DNA of 39,876 nt from Fen-455 sp050012675 (GTDB taxonomy: Bacteria; Actinomycetota; Acidimicrobiia; Acidimicrobiales; Bog-793). The notes beneath the pieces were generated by a model. That model made no database searches, had not been told where the DNA came from, and saw nothing but the letters and a program-made list of their open reading frames with translations. Of this stretch, positions 1-7,682 are shown in pieces (positions within the stretch are counted from its first letter, which is position 1; each line of letters begins with the position of its first letter). Both the position numbers and the translations under genes were made by a program. The stretch spans positions 1 to 39,876 of the forward strand of contig JBEKGS010000024.1 in NCBI GenBank assembly GCA_050012675.1. Direction: 5' to 3'.

Positions 1-2
1 GC

Positions 3-212
3 AGGTGGAGATTCGGCTTCGCATGCCGATCGACGACCCGGCAGGCAGCCGCCCAAAAGCTCGATCACGAGGCCGCGCTCGGGCGCCGGTGTCAAGTGAT
101 GACGTTTTGCGATCCATTGGTCTTCACGCAAGACCGCTACGGCCACCTCTTCGAGGATGCCGACTCGGAGGCTGCCGCCGCGGTCGCCGCAATGGTCGAC
201 GAGGCGTTGTGA
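3..212 (+). pseudogene. Relic of tyrosine recombinase (phage integrase) C-terminus
   Basis: The frame is open from the left edge to the TGA at 210-212. Its end carries DRYGHLFEDAD (132-164) followed by an Ala-rich helix ending MVDEAL, which is how many actinobacterial tyrosine recombinases end; the Tyr of DRYGHLF (138-140) would be the DNA-cleaving residue. The LGH(A/S)S box expected about ten residues upstream cannot be read in this frame, and the other two frames hold stops or no match, so the piece looks frameshifted or decayed. It converges on the 3' end of the tRNA-Leu at 317-399, the usual place for an island integrase. The relic call is inference; a real gene with a divergent upstream part cut by the window edge is possible. 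Confidence 0.5.
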
Positions 213-245
213 TCACGGCGAGGCGTTGTGATCAAAATGTGATCA
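200..245. repeat. Direct repeat (16 bp x2) plus partial third copy
   Basis: The 16-mer cgaggcgttgtgatca occurs at 200-215 and again at 219-234 (period 19). The shorter tgtgatca occurs again at 238-245, giving three TGATCA palindromes. The first copy overlaps the stop codon of the integrase relic. Its position between an integrase end and a tRNA 3' end suits a recombination-associated or slippage repeat; no function is shown. Confidence 0.7.
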
Positions 246-316
246 TCGGGCGGTTTTTGGCCTCTCGCAACGGCTTACGCAAGCCTGTCACCTGCGACTT
301 TGTGTCGGCGTCGGAG

Positions 317-399
317 TGCCCGGAGCGGGACTTGAACCCGCACGTCCTTTCGAACAACGGCTTTTGAGGCCGCCGCGTCTGCCATTCCGCCATCCGGGC
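317..399 (-). tRNA. tRNA-Leu(CAA)
   Basis: The minus strand gives an 83-nt class II tRNA. The acceptor stem GCCCGGA pairs with TCCGGGC and is followed by discriminator A. The D-arm contains GGCGGAATGGCAGACGC, and the T-loop is TTCAAGT inside GCGGG/CCCGC. The anticodon stem-loop GCGGC-CTCAAAA-GCCGT places CAA at the anticodon, so it reads UUG. A long variable arm follows, as expected for tRNA-Leu. CCA is not encoded. Confidence 0.95.
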
Positions 400-407
400 C
401 GGTAAGG

Positions 408-437
408 AGCGTAGCTGGCCCAGTGCACCCCGGTCAC
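408..437 (-). promoter_or_regulatory. Probable promoter of tRNA-Leu(CAA)
   Basis: On the minus strand GTGACC (432-437) and TACGCT (408-413) are separated by 18 bases, and the TACGCT lies 8 bases before the mature tRNA 5' end. The spacing fits a primary-sigma promoter; the -35 is only a partial match. Confidence 0.4.
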
Positions 438-463
438 CCCTCGGACCTGCAAACCTGAAGGTG

Positions 464-2698
464 ATGGGAGACGTCACGGCCGGGGATCCGTCTCGGCGAG
501 GCGCACCCGCATCTGTCGAGGTCGTGGTGGGTGTCGGGTCGACTTCGGAACAAGGCGGGGGCGCATTTCCACCTGACGCGGGAACAGCTGTGCGCGCAGT
601 CGGTCACGAGCTGCGGGGTGCCCTGCGGCCCTCCGAGCTCGCAGAGGCTGCTGTCCTCGGTGACCTGGGGCTCGTCCTCGAGGTGCTCGGTTGGTTCGTG
701 CCGCTCGTCGGCGCGGCCTTCCAGGGCTTGGCGATCGTTCCCTTCGCGGCACTCGCGGCCCGCCAGCGGGCGCGGACAACGGTGGTCGCGATCTTCGCGG
801 CCAGCGCGGTCTCGTTTCTCGTCGGCGGCGTCGGCATCGTCGTCGAGACGGCTATAGCAGGCTCGCTCGGGCTAGCCGTCGGTACCGCCTACCGTCGCCA
901 CTGGAACCCGGCCAAGGCTGTACTCATCGCGTTCTTCACCACCGGGATTCCGGTGGCACTGATATCCCTTTTGGGAGAGACGCTGTCACCGGGCCTTCGG
1001 CGTTTGGCTTTCGCGCAAGTGGAGATCTTGTGGCGGGACGCTCGCGCCGGGCTCAAGCTGGGCGGTGCGGGCTCGCTCGCCTCGTCAGGGGACAAGACGC
1101 TTCGATGGGTCATAGGTCACTGGTGGCTGACGGTGCCCCTGTTCGAGCTCCTGGCGATCGTGCTGGCGGCGGCGCTCTGTGCGCGCTACCTCTGGCCGCT
1201 CTTCGAGCGCCTGGAGCACGATTCGCCGCCGCCGGCGGAACCGTCCCCGCGGACCGTGCGTGGGCCGGTCGCACGGCATGGGGAGGCGTCTGTTCCAGTC
1301 GGAGGGCTCGCGCCCGTACCAGTCGAGCTCGATGAAGTCTCGTACCAGTATCCCGGCGCCAACGGGTGGGCCGTCGCACAGGTGTCACTGAGCGTCCAGC
1401 CCAAGTCGTTCCTTGCTGTCGTCGGCCCGAATGGCTCGGGCAAGTCGACACTCGTGCGTCTCATAGCCGGAAGGTTGTCGCCGACTTTGGGCACGGTGCG
1501 CCGGGCAGGCGATCCCGGGCTCGGCGTGCCCCGAGGCACCTCGATGATCTTTCAGAGACCCGAGAGCCAGGTGCTCGGGGTCCGCGCGCGCGACGACGTC
1601 GTCTGGGGGTTGCCGCCGACGCCACGGCCGGACGTGGAGGCGTTGCTCTCCCGGGTCGGGCTCGCGGGCTTCGAGGAGCGAGAGACGGCCGGGCTCTCGG
1701 GTGGGGAACTGCAGCGGCTCGCGATAGCAGCGTGTCTCGCCCGCGAACCGCGCCTTCTCATATCGGACGAGGCGACGGCGATGATCGACGGCCCGGGTCG
1801 TGCAGAGGTTGTCGCCTTGCTCGAGTTGCTGGCCTCCGCGGGGATCACTGTGGTTCACGTCACACACCGCCAAGCAGAAGCGGCGAAGGCGGACTCGACG
1901 CTGCTCATGCTCGGCGGGCGGTTGATACCTTCGGCGCCACAAGGCGCGGCCACTCCAGCCACCCGAGCGCGCCCGAGGCCGGCGCAGCGTCCGGCCGCGA
2001 TGAGCCGGCCGACCCAACCCGAGTGGTCCCTCGAGCCCCGGCCCTCGTTCCTCCGCCTGCGGGAGCTGGGCTATGTGTACGCGAACGGGACGCCTTGGGC
2101 TCGTCGCGCTCTCGAGGGCATCGATCTCGATCTTCAAAAAGGCGAGGGCATCGTCGTCACCGGGGACAATGGCTCGGGCAAGTCGACACTTGCCTGGATC
2201 CTCGCCGGCCTGCTCGTGCCGACCGAGGGTGAGGTCCTGCTCGAGGGCCGTCCCGTTGTCGCCGGAACCGGCGCGGTCGGCATCTCGTTCCAACACGCGC
2301 GTCTCCAGCTGATCCGCCCGACGGTGTTGTCCGATGTCGCGTACGGCGCCGACAAGGACCGGGCGACAGCGGCTCTGCGGTCAGTCGGTCTCGACCCGGT
2401 GACGATGGGTCCCAGGCGCGTAGACGAGCTCTCCGGTGGCGAGCAGCGGCGCGTCGCGCTGGCAGGGCTGCTCGTACGCGATCCCGTGCTGCTCGTGCTG
2501 GACGAGCCCTACGCAGGACTGGACGATGAGGCTCGCGAGGGACTGGCGTCGATTCTCGCCTCGCTGCGGGACGAACGCGGTATCGCCACCGTCGTCGTCT
2601 CCCACGATCTCGACAACGCCGAGCTGCTCGGTGATCGAATGGTCACCCTCGAGGCGGGGCGCGTGGCGGGCGAGCGGAACGTTGGGAGCGGGACGTGA
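464..2698 (+). CDS. ECF transporter fusion: membrane (S-like) domain + EcfA + EcfA'
   Basis: This 744-aa protein appears to join a membrane domain to two ABC ATPases. Residues about 60-270 hold hydrophobic helices resembling DUF2232/S-component membrane domains. ABC domain 1 (about 285-495) has Walker A GPNGSGKST (about 321), LSGGELQR, Walker B LLISDEATAMID and a switch His (VTHRQ). ABC domain 2 (about 530-740) has GDNGSGKST, LSGGEQRR, LLVLDEPYAGLD and VSHDL. Both sites look catalytically complete. In ECF importers two ATPases and EcfT energise a substrate-binding S protein; here S and both ATPases seem fused. The substrate is unknown and no riboswitch is visible upstream. The ATG at 464 is preferred; the GTG at 461 is the alternative. 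AAACCT 7 bases before the ATG may be a weak leaderless -10. EcfT follows with an overlapping start. Confidence 0.85.
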   Translation: MGDVTAGDPSRRGAPASVEVVVGVGSTSEQGGGAFPPDAGTAVRAVGHELRGALRPSELAEAAVLGDLGLVLEVLGWFVPLVGAAFQGLAIVPFAALAARQRARTTVVAIFAASAVSFLVGGVGIVVETAIAGSLGLAVGTAYRRHWNPAKAVLIAFFTTGIPVALISLLGETLSPGLRRLAFAQVEILWRDARAGLKLGGAGSLASSGDKTLRWVIGHWWLTVPLFELLAIVLAAALCARYLWPLFERLEHDSPPPAEPSPRTVRGPVARHGEASVPVGGLAPVPVELDEVSYQYPGANGWAVAQVSLSVQPKSFLAVVGPNGSGKSTLVRLIAGRLSPTLGTVRRAGDPGLGVPRGTSMIFQRPESQVLGVRARDDVVWGLPPTPRPDVEALLSRVGLAGFEERETAGLSGGELQRLAIAACLAREPRLLISDEATAMIDGPGRAEVVALLELLASAGITVVHVTHRQAEAAKADSTLLMLGGRLIPSAPQGAATPATRARPRPAQRPAAMSRPTQPEWSLEPRPSFLRLRELGYVYANGTPWARRALEGIDLDLQKGEGIVVTGDNGSGKSTLAWILAGLLVPTEGEVLLEGRPVVAGTGAVGISFQHARLQLIRPTVLSDVAYGADKDRATAALRSVGLDPVTMGPRRVDELSGGEQRRVALAGLLVRDPVLLVLDEPYAGLDDEAREGLASILASLRDERGIATVVVSHDLDNAELLGDRMVTLEAGRVAGERNVGSGT

Positions 2699-3543
2699 CC
2701 GCTAACGGCTCGTCGCGCGCCGGGCTCTTTGAGACTGCGGCCGAGCGAAGGCGCGCCCGCAACCTTCAGCTCGGCGACATCCACGTCGTCCGGTTCGTGC
2801 CCGGGTCGAGCCCGCTTCACCGTTTGTGGGCGGGGACGAAGCTCGTCGCCCTCGGGACGCTGTCCATCGGGCTTTTGCTGTGGCCGGCGTGGAAGTCGAT
2901 CGGGATCGTCGGCGCGCTGGTGCTCATTGCTTTCCTGGCGGCGCACCTGCCGAGGGGGATCAGCCCGAGGCTGCCCTGGTGGCTCGGCGGCGTCCTGATC
3001 GCCGGAGCCGTGCTCGCCCTGGTTTCTGGTGGTGCGCCCGAGGTCCACCTCGGCTCGCTAACAGTTGGCCTCGGAGGTCTCGGCAACTTCGCCCGCTTTA
3101 CGATGGTGGGTGTCGACGTGTTGGCGAGCGCCGCATTGCTCGGCTGGACGACGCCCTTGGCGGACCTGTCGCCGGCTCTGGGGAGGCTGCTCGGACCGTT
3201 GCGCCGTCTTCGCGTGCCCGTCGACGAGCTTGTCGGCGCCATCGCGCTCTCCATCAGATGTCTGCCGTTGCTGCTCGAAGAGGCGCGGGTGCTGCGGGCG
3301 GCCCGGCGGGCTCGTCGCCCGGCCAATCCCAGATCCCTGAGGGAGCTGGGCGACGAGTCCGTCGAAGTCGTCTTCGGTGCCCTCGCCAACGCCCTCAGGC
3401 GAGCACGGGAGATCGCAGAGGCGATCGAGGCCCGAGGTGGCGTGCCCACGGTCGCTCCTGAGACCCACCCGTTCATGAGGATCGACGTGCTGGCCCTGGC
3501 GGTGAGTGCGGTGGGGTTCGCCGCTATGGCGGTGCTGCGCTGA
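2695..3543 (+). CDS. ecfT: ECF transporter transmembrane subunit EcfT
   Basis: This 282-aa integral membrane protein is the scaffold that couples ATPase strokes to the S component. Hydrophobic segments include LVALGTLSIGLLLWPAWKSI and ALVLIAFLAAHLP, with a last helix near the C-terminus (VLALAVSAVGFAAMAVL). Its cytoplasmic part carries Arg-rich coupling helices: VLRAARRARRP, then the family signature around AIEARGG (about residue 245). The GTG start at 2695 overlaps the TGA stop of the fusion gene (GTGA), so translation is probably coupled. The same complex is expected, with two large polypeptides supplying S, A, A' and T functions. Confidence 0.88.
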   Translation: MTANGSSRAGLFETAAERRRARNLQLGDIHVVRFVPGSSPLHRLWAGTKLVALGTLSIGLLLWPAWKSIGIVGALVLIAFLAAHLPRGISPRLPWWLGGVLIAGAVLALVSGGAPEVHLGSLTVGLGGLGNFARFTMVGVDVLASAALLGWTTPLADLSPALGRLLGPLRRLRVPVDELVGAIALSIRCLPLLLEEARVLRAARRARRPANPRSLRELGDESVEVVFGALANALRRAREIAEAIEARGGVPTVAPETHPFMRIDVLALAVSAVGFAAMAVLR

Positions 3544-3605
3544 AGGCGCCGACTGTGCCTTCGTCGTCGGACGAGCCGATGGCGAGCAACTCCGAGACCT
3601 GGTCG

Positions 3606-3618
3606 TAGACTTCCTGTG
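3606..3618 (+). promoter_or_regulatory. Leaderless -10 box for the 3618 gene
   Basis: TAGACT (3606-3611) is followed by six bases and then the GTG at 3618. This is the TANNNT spacing of actinobacterial leaderless genes and supports this start codon. Confidence 0.5.
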
Positions 3619-3902
3619 TGAAGCGCGACGAGGTGGAACGCCGCCTTTTGGATGTGCACGCGCGCCTCGTGCGCGCCCGACAGGAGCTGGCGGTCGCCGA
3701 GGAGCAGCTCGACGTGTTCCTCGAAACGGCTGAGGAGGCGCGCATTCGTTCGCTCGTCTCCGAGACGCCGCTCGCCGACCGCGACTGGCAGGATGCCCAG
3801 CGTCACGCCGAGGCGATGGTCCGCGGTCGCGACAATGCCAGCGCCCGGGTCGCCGAGCTGGAGCGTGCACAGGACGAGCTGCTCTCCAAGCTCGTAGTGT
3901 GA
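3618..3902 (+). CDS. Small coiled-coil protein of unknown function
   Basis: This 94-aa, highly charged protein is mostly helical. Heptad-like runs (LLDVHARLVRARQELAVAEEQL and AELERAQDELLSKL) suggest a coiled coil with a break around residues 40-60. There is no signal peptide, membrane segment or catalytic motif. It lies between ecfT and the ANTAR regulator gene, 49 bases before that gene's TTG start, and may be cotranscribed with it. Coding use matches its neighbours (GC-rich third positions). No family was recognised; a role with the regulator is only a guess from position. Confidence 0.7.
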   Translation: MKRDEVERRLLDVHARLVRARQELAVAEEQLDVFLETAEEARIRSLVSETPLADRDWQDAQRHAEAMVRGRDNASARVAELERAQDELLSKLVV

Positions 3903-3936
3903 GCGCAATCACACAACCAAGAGGGATGAGTTCGAC

Positions 3937-3943
3937 AAAGGAG
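3937..3943 (+). promoter_or_regulatory. Ribosome binding site deciding the 3952 TTG start
   Basis: AAAGGAG lies 8 bases before TTG at 3952. The in-frame GTG at 3943 begins inside this Shine-Dalgarno sequence and so is unlikely to be the start. Confidence 0.7.
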
Positions 3944-3951
3944 TGGACCTG

Positions 3952-4548
3952 TTGGCCAGAACCGTCGTGATCGCCGAGGACGAGGCGATCGTCCGCCTCG
4001 ACCTGCGCGAAATACTCGAGGAGCAGGGCTTCGACGTCGTCGGTGAGACCGGACGCGGCGACGAGGCCGTCGAGCTCGCGAGACAGCATCGGCCTGACCT
4101 TGTGATCCTCGACATCAAGATGCCGGGACTCGACGGGCTGTCGGCGGCCAGCGAGATCAACGCCGAGCGGGCGTCCGCGGTCCTCATCCTCACCGCTTTC
4201 AGCCAGCGCAACCTGATCGAGCAGGCGCGTGACGCAGGGGCGCTCGCCTATCTCGTCAAGCCGTTCCAGCAGGACGAGCTGCTGCCCGCTATCGAGGTCG
4301 CCCTCGCCCGGTTCAACGAGATGCAGGCGCTCGAGGCGGAGAATGCTGCACTGGCGGACGACAAGCGCAATCTCGAGCAGCAGCTCGCGACGCGGCGCTG
4401 GGTCGACCGGGCCAAGGGCAAGCTCATGGACGATCACGCGATGCGCGAGGCCGACGCGTTCACCTTCATTCAGCAGACGGCCATGAACCAGCGCACGACC
4501 ATGCGGGAGATATCGGAGAAGATCGTCGGGGGCGAGATCGTCCCCTGA
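3952..4548 (+). CDS. pdtaR: ANTAR-domain response regulator (PdtaR/AmiR-NasT type)
   Basis: This 198-aa two-domain regulator has an N-terminal receiver with acidic pocket AEDEA (8-12), phospho-acceptor Asp54 in LVILDIKMPG, the Thr of LILTAF and the Lys of YLVKPF. The C-terminal ANTAR RNA-binding domain follows a coiled-coil linker (ALEAENAALADDKRNLEQQL), with RRWVDRAKGKLM, EADAFTFIQ and RTTMREI. ANTAR proteins bind paired hexaloop stem-loops in nascent RNA and prevent termination. Sequence and position before polA and rpsA match M. tuberculosis Rv1626 (PdtaR). The partner kinase PdtaS is not in the window. The start is TTG, chosen for its Shine-Dalgarno at the right distance. Confidence 0.93.
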   Translation: MARTVVIAEDEAIVRLDLREILEEQGFDVVGETGRGDEAVELARQHRPDLVILDIKMPGLDGLSAASEINAERASAVLILTAFSQRNLIEQARDAGALAYLVKPFQQDELLPAIEVALARFNEMQALEAENAALADDKRNLEQQLATRRWVDRAKGKLMDDHAMREADAFTFIQQTAMNQRTTMREISEKIVGGEIVP

Positions 4549-4574
4549 GCCGTCACGGCCGGCCACGTCCGGCT

Positions 4575-4588
4575 TAGCATGCAACTAG
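4575..4588 (+). promoter_or_regulatory. Leaderless -10 box of polA
   Basis: TAGCAT (4575-4580) stands 7 bases before GTG 4588. The ATG at 4579, the first in-frame ATG, overlaps the last two bases of this box, so it would lie upstream of the transcript start. Confidence 0.55.
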
Positions 4589-7503
4589 TGGCGCGCGACC
4601 TTCTTCTCGACGGCCACTCGCTCGCGTACCGGGCGTGGTTCGCCTTGCAAGAGGCCCAGCTGTCCACGGCGTCCGGCCAGGAGACACAGGCGGTCTACGG
4701 CTTTGCCTCGATGCTCGCGAAGCTTTTGGAGGACCAGTCGCCAACCGGCATGGCGGTGGCCTTCGACCGTCGCGGGCCGACGTTCCGTGACGGCCTGTCC
4801 CCGAGCTACAAGGCGGGCCGCGCCGTCACGCCCGAACCCCTGCTAGAGCAGATCGAGCTCATCCGCAAGCTGGTCGAGACCCTGGGCGTCCCGGCCGTCG
4901 ACGCCGAGGGGTACGAGGCCGACGACGTGATCGCCACGCTTGCCACGAGCCTGTCCGCCGAGGGCCACGAGGTCGTCATCGTGACCGGTGACCGGGACGC
5001 CTACCAGCTTGTGTGCGATCCGCTCGTGAAGGTCCTCTACAACCGCCGCGGCGTGACCGACTACGTGCTCTACGACGAAGCAGGAATCGAAGAGCGGACC
5101 GGGGTAAGGCCGGCACTGTACCCGTTCCTGGCGTCGCTTCGTGGTGATCCCTCCGACAACCTGCCCGGTGTCCCCGGAGTGGGGGAGAAGACCGCGGCCA
5201 AGCTCGTCAACAGCTACGGCGACGTCGACACGCTCTATGCGCACCTCGGGGACCAGACCGCCAAGCTGAAAGCCTCCCTGGCCGAGCACGAGCAACAGGT
5301 GCGCCTCAACTTGCAGTTGACGCCGCTTGTTCGCGACGTGGTTCTCAAGTGCGCACCCGAGGACCTCGTGCTCGGCCGGTCCAATCGTGAGGAGATGCGC
5401 AGCCTGTTCGACCTGCTCGAGATCCGCGGCCCCCGCGACCGGATCTTCAAGCAATTGGACCGCCTCGAACCGCTGGCCGCCGGGGCGGACGCCTCGGGCA
5501 ACCTCGCTGCGAGTGCCGCGGACGACGGCGGGACTGCTCTTCGTGCTGTTCAGGTCCTGACCTTCGAGGAGCCCGAGGCCGCCCGCACATGGCTCGCGTC
5601 GCTTGCCGCCTCATCCGCAGCGGTCGCCGTCGAGGCCGTGTGGTCGGGCGCCGCGGGCCGGTCCGTCATAGAAGGACTCGCTCTTTCTTCGCTCGAGGAC
5701 CTGGGCGCGTCCGCCACCGGCCAGAGCGGGCCCGACGCCACCGCCGAGGCCGACAGCCGGCCGCTGGTCGTGGGCTTTCTGGAGGGCAGGCAGATCATTG
5801 AGCCGGGAATCCGCCAGGCGCTCGGAGATGTCCTCGGCGCGCGGCCGGACGGTACCCGGCGCGCGGTGGCCCATCGTGCCAAGGAACTCATGCGCGCGCT
5901 CGAGCCGCTCGGGGTTCGTATGACAGGTCTCGATCTCGACACCGCGGTGGCCGCCTACCTCCTCGACGCCCGTGAAGGCCAGGCCTCGCTGTCGGGACTG
6001 GCCGGTCTCGTGCCGACCCTCGGTTCGGCCCAAGCCCCGGATGAAGGCGGCCTCCGCTCCGAACAGCTCGGCTTTGACCTCGGCGGCGGGAGCCCGACCG
6101 GTGACGAGACGGGGGAGGATGCCGGCCCGCCGGCCGCTGCGGCGCAGGCAGCGGCGCAGGTGGCCATGCTGGGCCGACTCGTTCCCGGACTGCGCCGAGC
6201 CTTGGATGAGACCGGGGCGACCCGCCTCTACGAGGACGTCGAGCGTCCCCTGATCCGCGTGCTGGCGAAGATGGAGCTCGCCGGGATCGCGGTCGACATG
6301 GACAAGCTGCGGTCCATAAGTGACGAGCTGACCTCCGAGGCTCGAAGGCTGGAGGCCGAGGTCCACGAGCTCGCAGGTGAGCAATTCAATGTCAACTCGA
6401 CTCCGCAGCTGCGCCACATCCTGTTCGACAAGCTGCAGCTGGTTCCGCAAAAGCGCACGAAGACCGGCTACTCCACCGACGCCCAGAGCCTTCAGCGCCT
6501 GCGCGACGCCCACCCCTTGGTGGAGACCCTGCTTCGCTACCGTGAGGTCGAGAAGCTCCGCTCCACCTACGGCGAGGGCCTGCTCGCCGAAGTCGCACCC
6601 GACGGGCGCATTCACGCATCGTTCAATCAGACCGTCGCCCGCACCGGCCGGCTCTCGTCGGACCAGCCCAACTTGCACAACATCCCGGTGCGCAGCCTCA
6701 TCGGCCGCCGTTTTCGCGAGGCCTTCGTACCGAGCGCCGGCAGCGAGCTTCTGATCGCGGACTACGACCAGATCGAGCTGCGCGTGATCGCACACCTGTC
6801 CGACGATCCCGGCCTCGTGGAGGCCTTTCGTTCCGGGCTCGACATCCACAACGCCACCGCCGCCAGGGTCTACGGCGTCGAATCGGGCGAGGTGACGCTC
6901 GCGATGAGATCCAAGGCCAAGATGATCTCCTACGGACTCGCTTACGGGATGGAGGCCTACGGCCTCTCCCAGCGCCTTGGCGTCGGGGTCGAGGAGGCCG
7001 CCGAGATCCTTGCGCAGTACTTCGCCGCCTTCCCGAACGTGAAAAGGTACATGGAGCGTTCAGTTGCCGAAGCCCGCGGGCGCGGATACACCGAGACCCT
7101 GCTCGGCAGGCGCCGCTACCTGCCCGAGCTCGACTCGGCCAACTTCCGCGTGCGCCAGGCAGCAGAGCGCCAAGCCATGAACGCCGGCATCCAGGGCTTG
7201 GCGGCTGACATCTTCAAGGTCGCGCTTGTCCGCTTGGACGCCGCACTCGACGAGCGCGGGCTCTCCAGCCGGATCGTGCTCCAGGTTCATGACGAGATCC
7301 TCGTCGAGGCGCCGTCGGCCGAGCGCGACGAGGTCCTCGCGCTGACCGTCGAGACCATGGAACACGCTTTCGAGCTGCGCGTCCCCATGGCTGTGCACGT
7401 GGCGATCGGGGACAGCTGGGCGGCGGGCAAGGAGCCCGCCGGGGACTCCGGCGCCGAGTTCGACATGGCCGACTCCCTCGTCCAGGGCGAGCCGCTCGAG
7501 TGA
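4588..7503 (+). CDS. polA: DNA polymerase I
   Basis: This 971-aa enzyme fills gaps in repair and removes Okazaki primers. Residues 1 to about 300 form the 5' nuclease domain (LLLDGHSLAYRAWFAL; EADDVIATLA; GDRDAYQL; GDPSDNLPGVPGVGEKTAAK). About 310-560 correspond to the 3'-5' exonuclease fold, but the catalytic DxE motif is replaced (AVEAVWSG) and Ala/Gly-rich inserts are present, so proofreading is probably absent, as in mycobacterial and Taq enzymes. The polymerase domain has motif A DYDQIELR (Asp725), O-helix KMISYGLAYG with Tyr782 where E. coli has Phe762, and motif C QVHDEIL. GTG 4588 is preferred to ATG 4579 because of the -10 box. rpsA follows, as in M. tuberculosis. Confidence 0.97.
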   Translation: MARDLLLDGHSLAYRAWFALQEAQLSTASGQETQAVYGFASMLAKLLEDQSPTGMAVAFDRRGPTFRDGLSPSYKAGRAVTPEPLLEQIELIRKLVETLGVPAVDAEGYEADDVIATLATSLSAEGHEVVIVTGDRDAYQLVCDPLVKVLYNRRGVTDYVLYDEAGIEERTGVRPALYPFLASLRGDPSDNLPGVPGVGEKTAAKLVNSYGDVDTLYAHLGDQTAKLKASLAEHEQQVRLNLQLTPLVRDVVLKCAPEDLVLGRSNREEMRSLFDLLEIRGPRDRIFKQLDRLEPLAAGADASGNLAASAADDGGTALRAVQVLTFEEPEAARTWLASLAASSAAVAVEAVWSGAAGRSVIEGLALSSLEDLGASATGQSGPDATAEADSRPLVVGFLEGRQIIEPGIRQALGDVLGARPDGTRRAVAHRAKELMRALEPLGVRMTGLDLDTAVAAYLLDAREGQASLSGLAGLVPTLGSAQAPDEGGLRSEQLGFDLGGGSPTGDETGEDAGPPAAAAQAAAQVAMLGRLVPGLRRALDETGATRLYEDVERPLIRVLAKMELAGIAVDMDKLRSISDELTSEARRLEAEVHELAGEQFNVNSTPQLRHILFDKLQLVPQKRTKTGYSTDAQSLQRLRDAHPLVETLLRYREVEKLRSTYGEGLLAEVAPDGRIHASFNQTVARTGRLSSDQPNLHNIPVRSLIGRRFREAFVPSAGSELLIADYDQIELRVIAHLSDDPGLVEAFRSGLDIHNATAARVYGVESGEVTLAMRSKAKMISYGLAYGMEAYGLSQRLGVGVEEAAEILAQYFAAFPNVKRYMERSVAEARGRGYTETLLGRRRYLPELDSANFRVRQAAERQAMNAGIQGLAADIFKVALVRLDAALDERGLSSRIVLQVHDEILVEAPSAERDEVLALTVETMEHAFELRVPMAVHVAIGDSWAAGKEPAGDSGAEFDMADSLVQGEPLE

Positions 7504-7505
7504 CA

Positions 7506-7536
7506 TTGTGATCGGGGCCCCCCAGACAGGTACCAT
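7506..7536 (+). promoter_or_regulatory. Possible rpsA promoter
   Basis: TTGTGA (7506-7511) and TACCAT (7531-7536) are separated by 19 bases in the polA-rpsA gap. This would give rpsA a leader of about 140 bases. The spacing is slightly long. Confidence 0.3.
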
Positions 7537-7682
7537 TGTTGCGCGACCATTACGGCGGTGACCAAGTACTGGTCGGCAGCGCACCAACGAGTGCTATTCG
7601 AAGCCCAATCCAAATCGTCAGCGGCGGCCGGCGCGCCCGTCGTCTTCAACGACCTGTCCGAAAAGAGAGCGACCTACTTCCC

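Noticed and set aside
400..463. Riboswitch upstream of the ECF transporter
   Set aside because: The gap to the tRNA is only about 60 bases and shows no conserved TPP, FMN or cobalamin element.
7536..7682. Upstream extension of rpsA to a TTG
   Set aside because: The extra 49 residues are basic and unlike any S1 N-terminus, and the region may hold the promoter.
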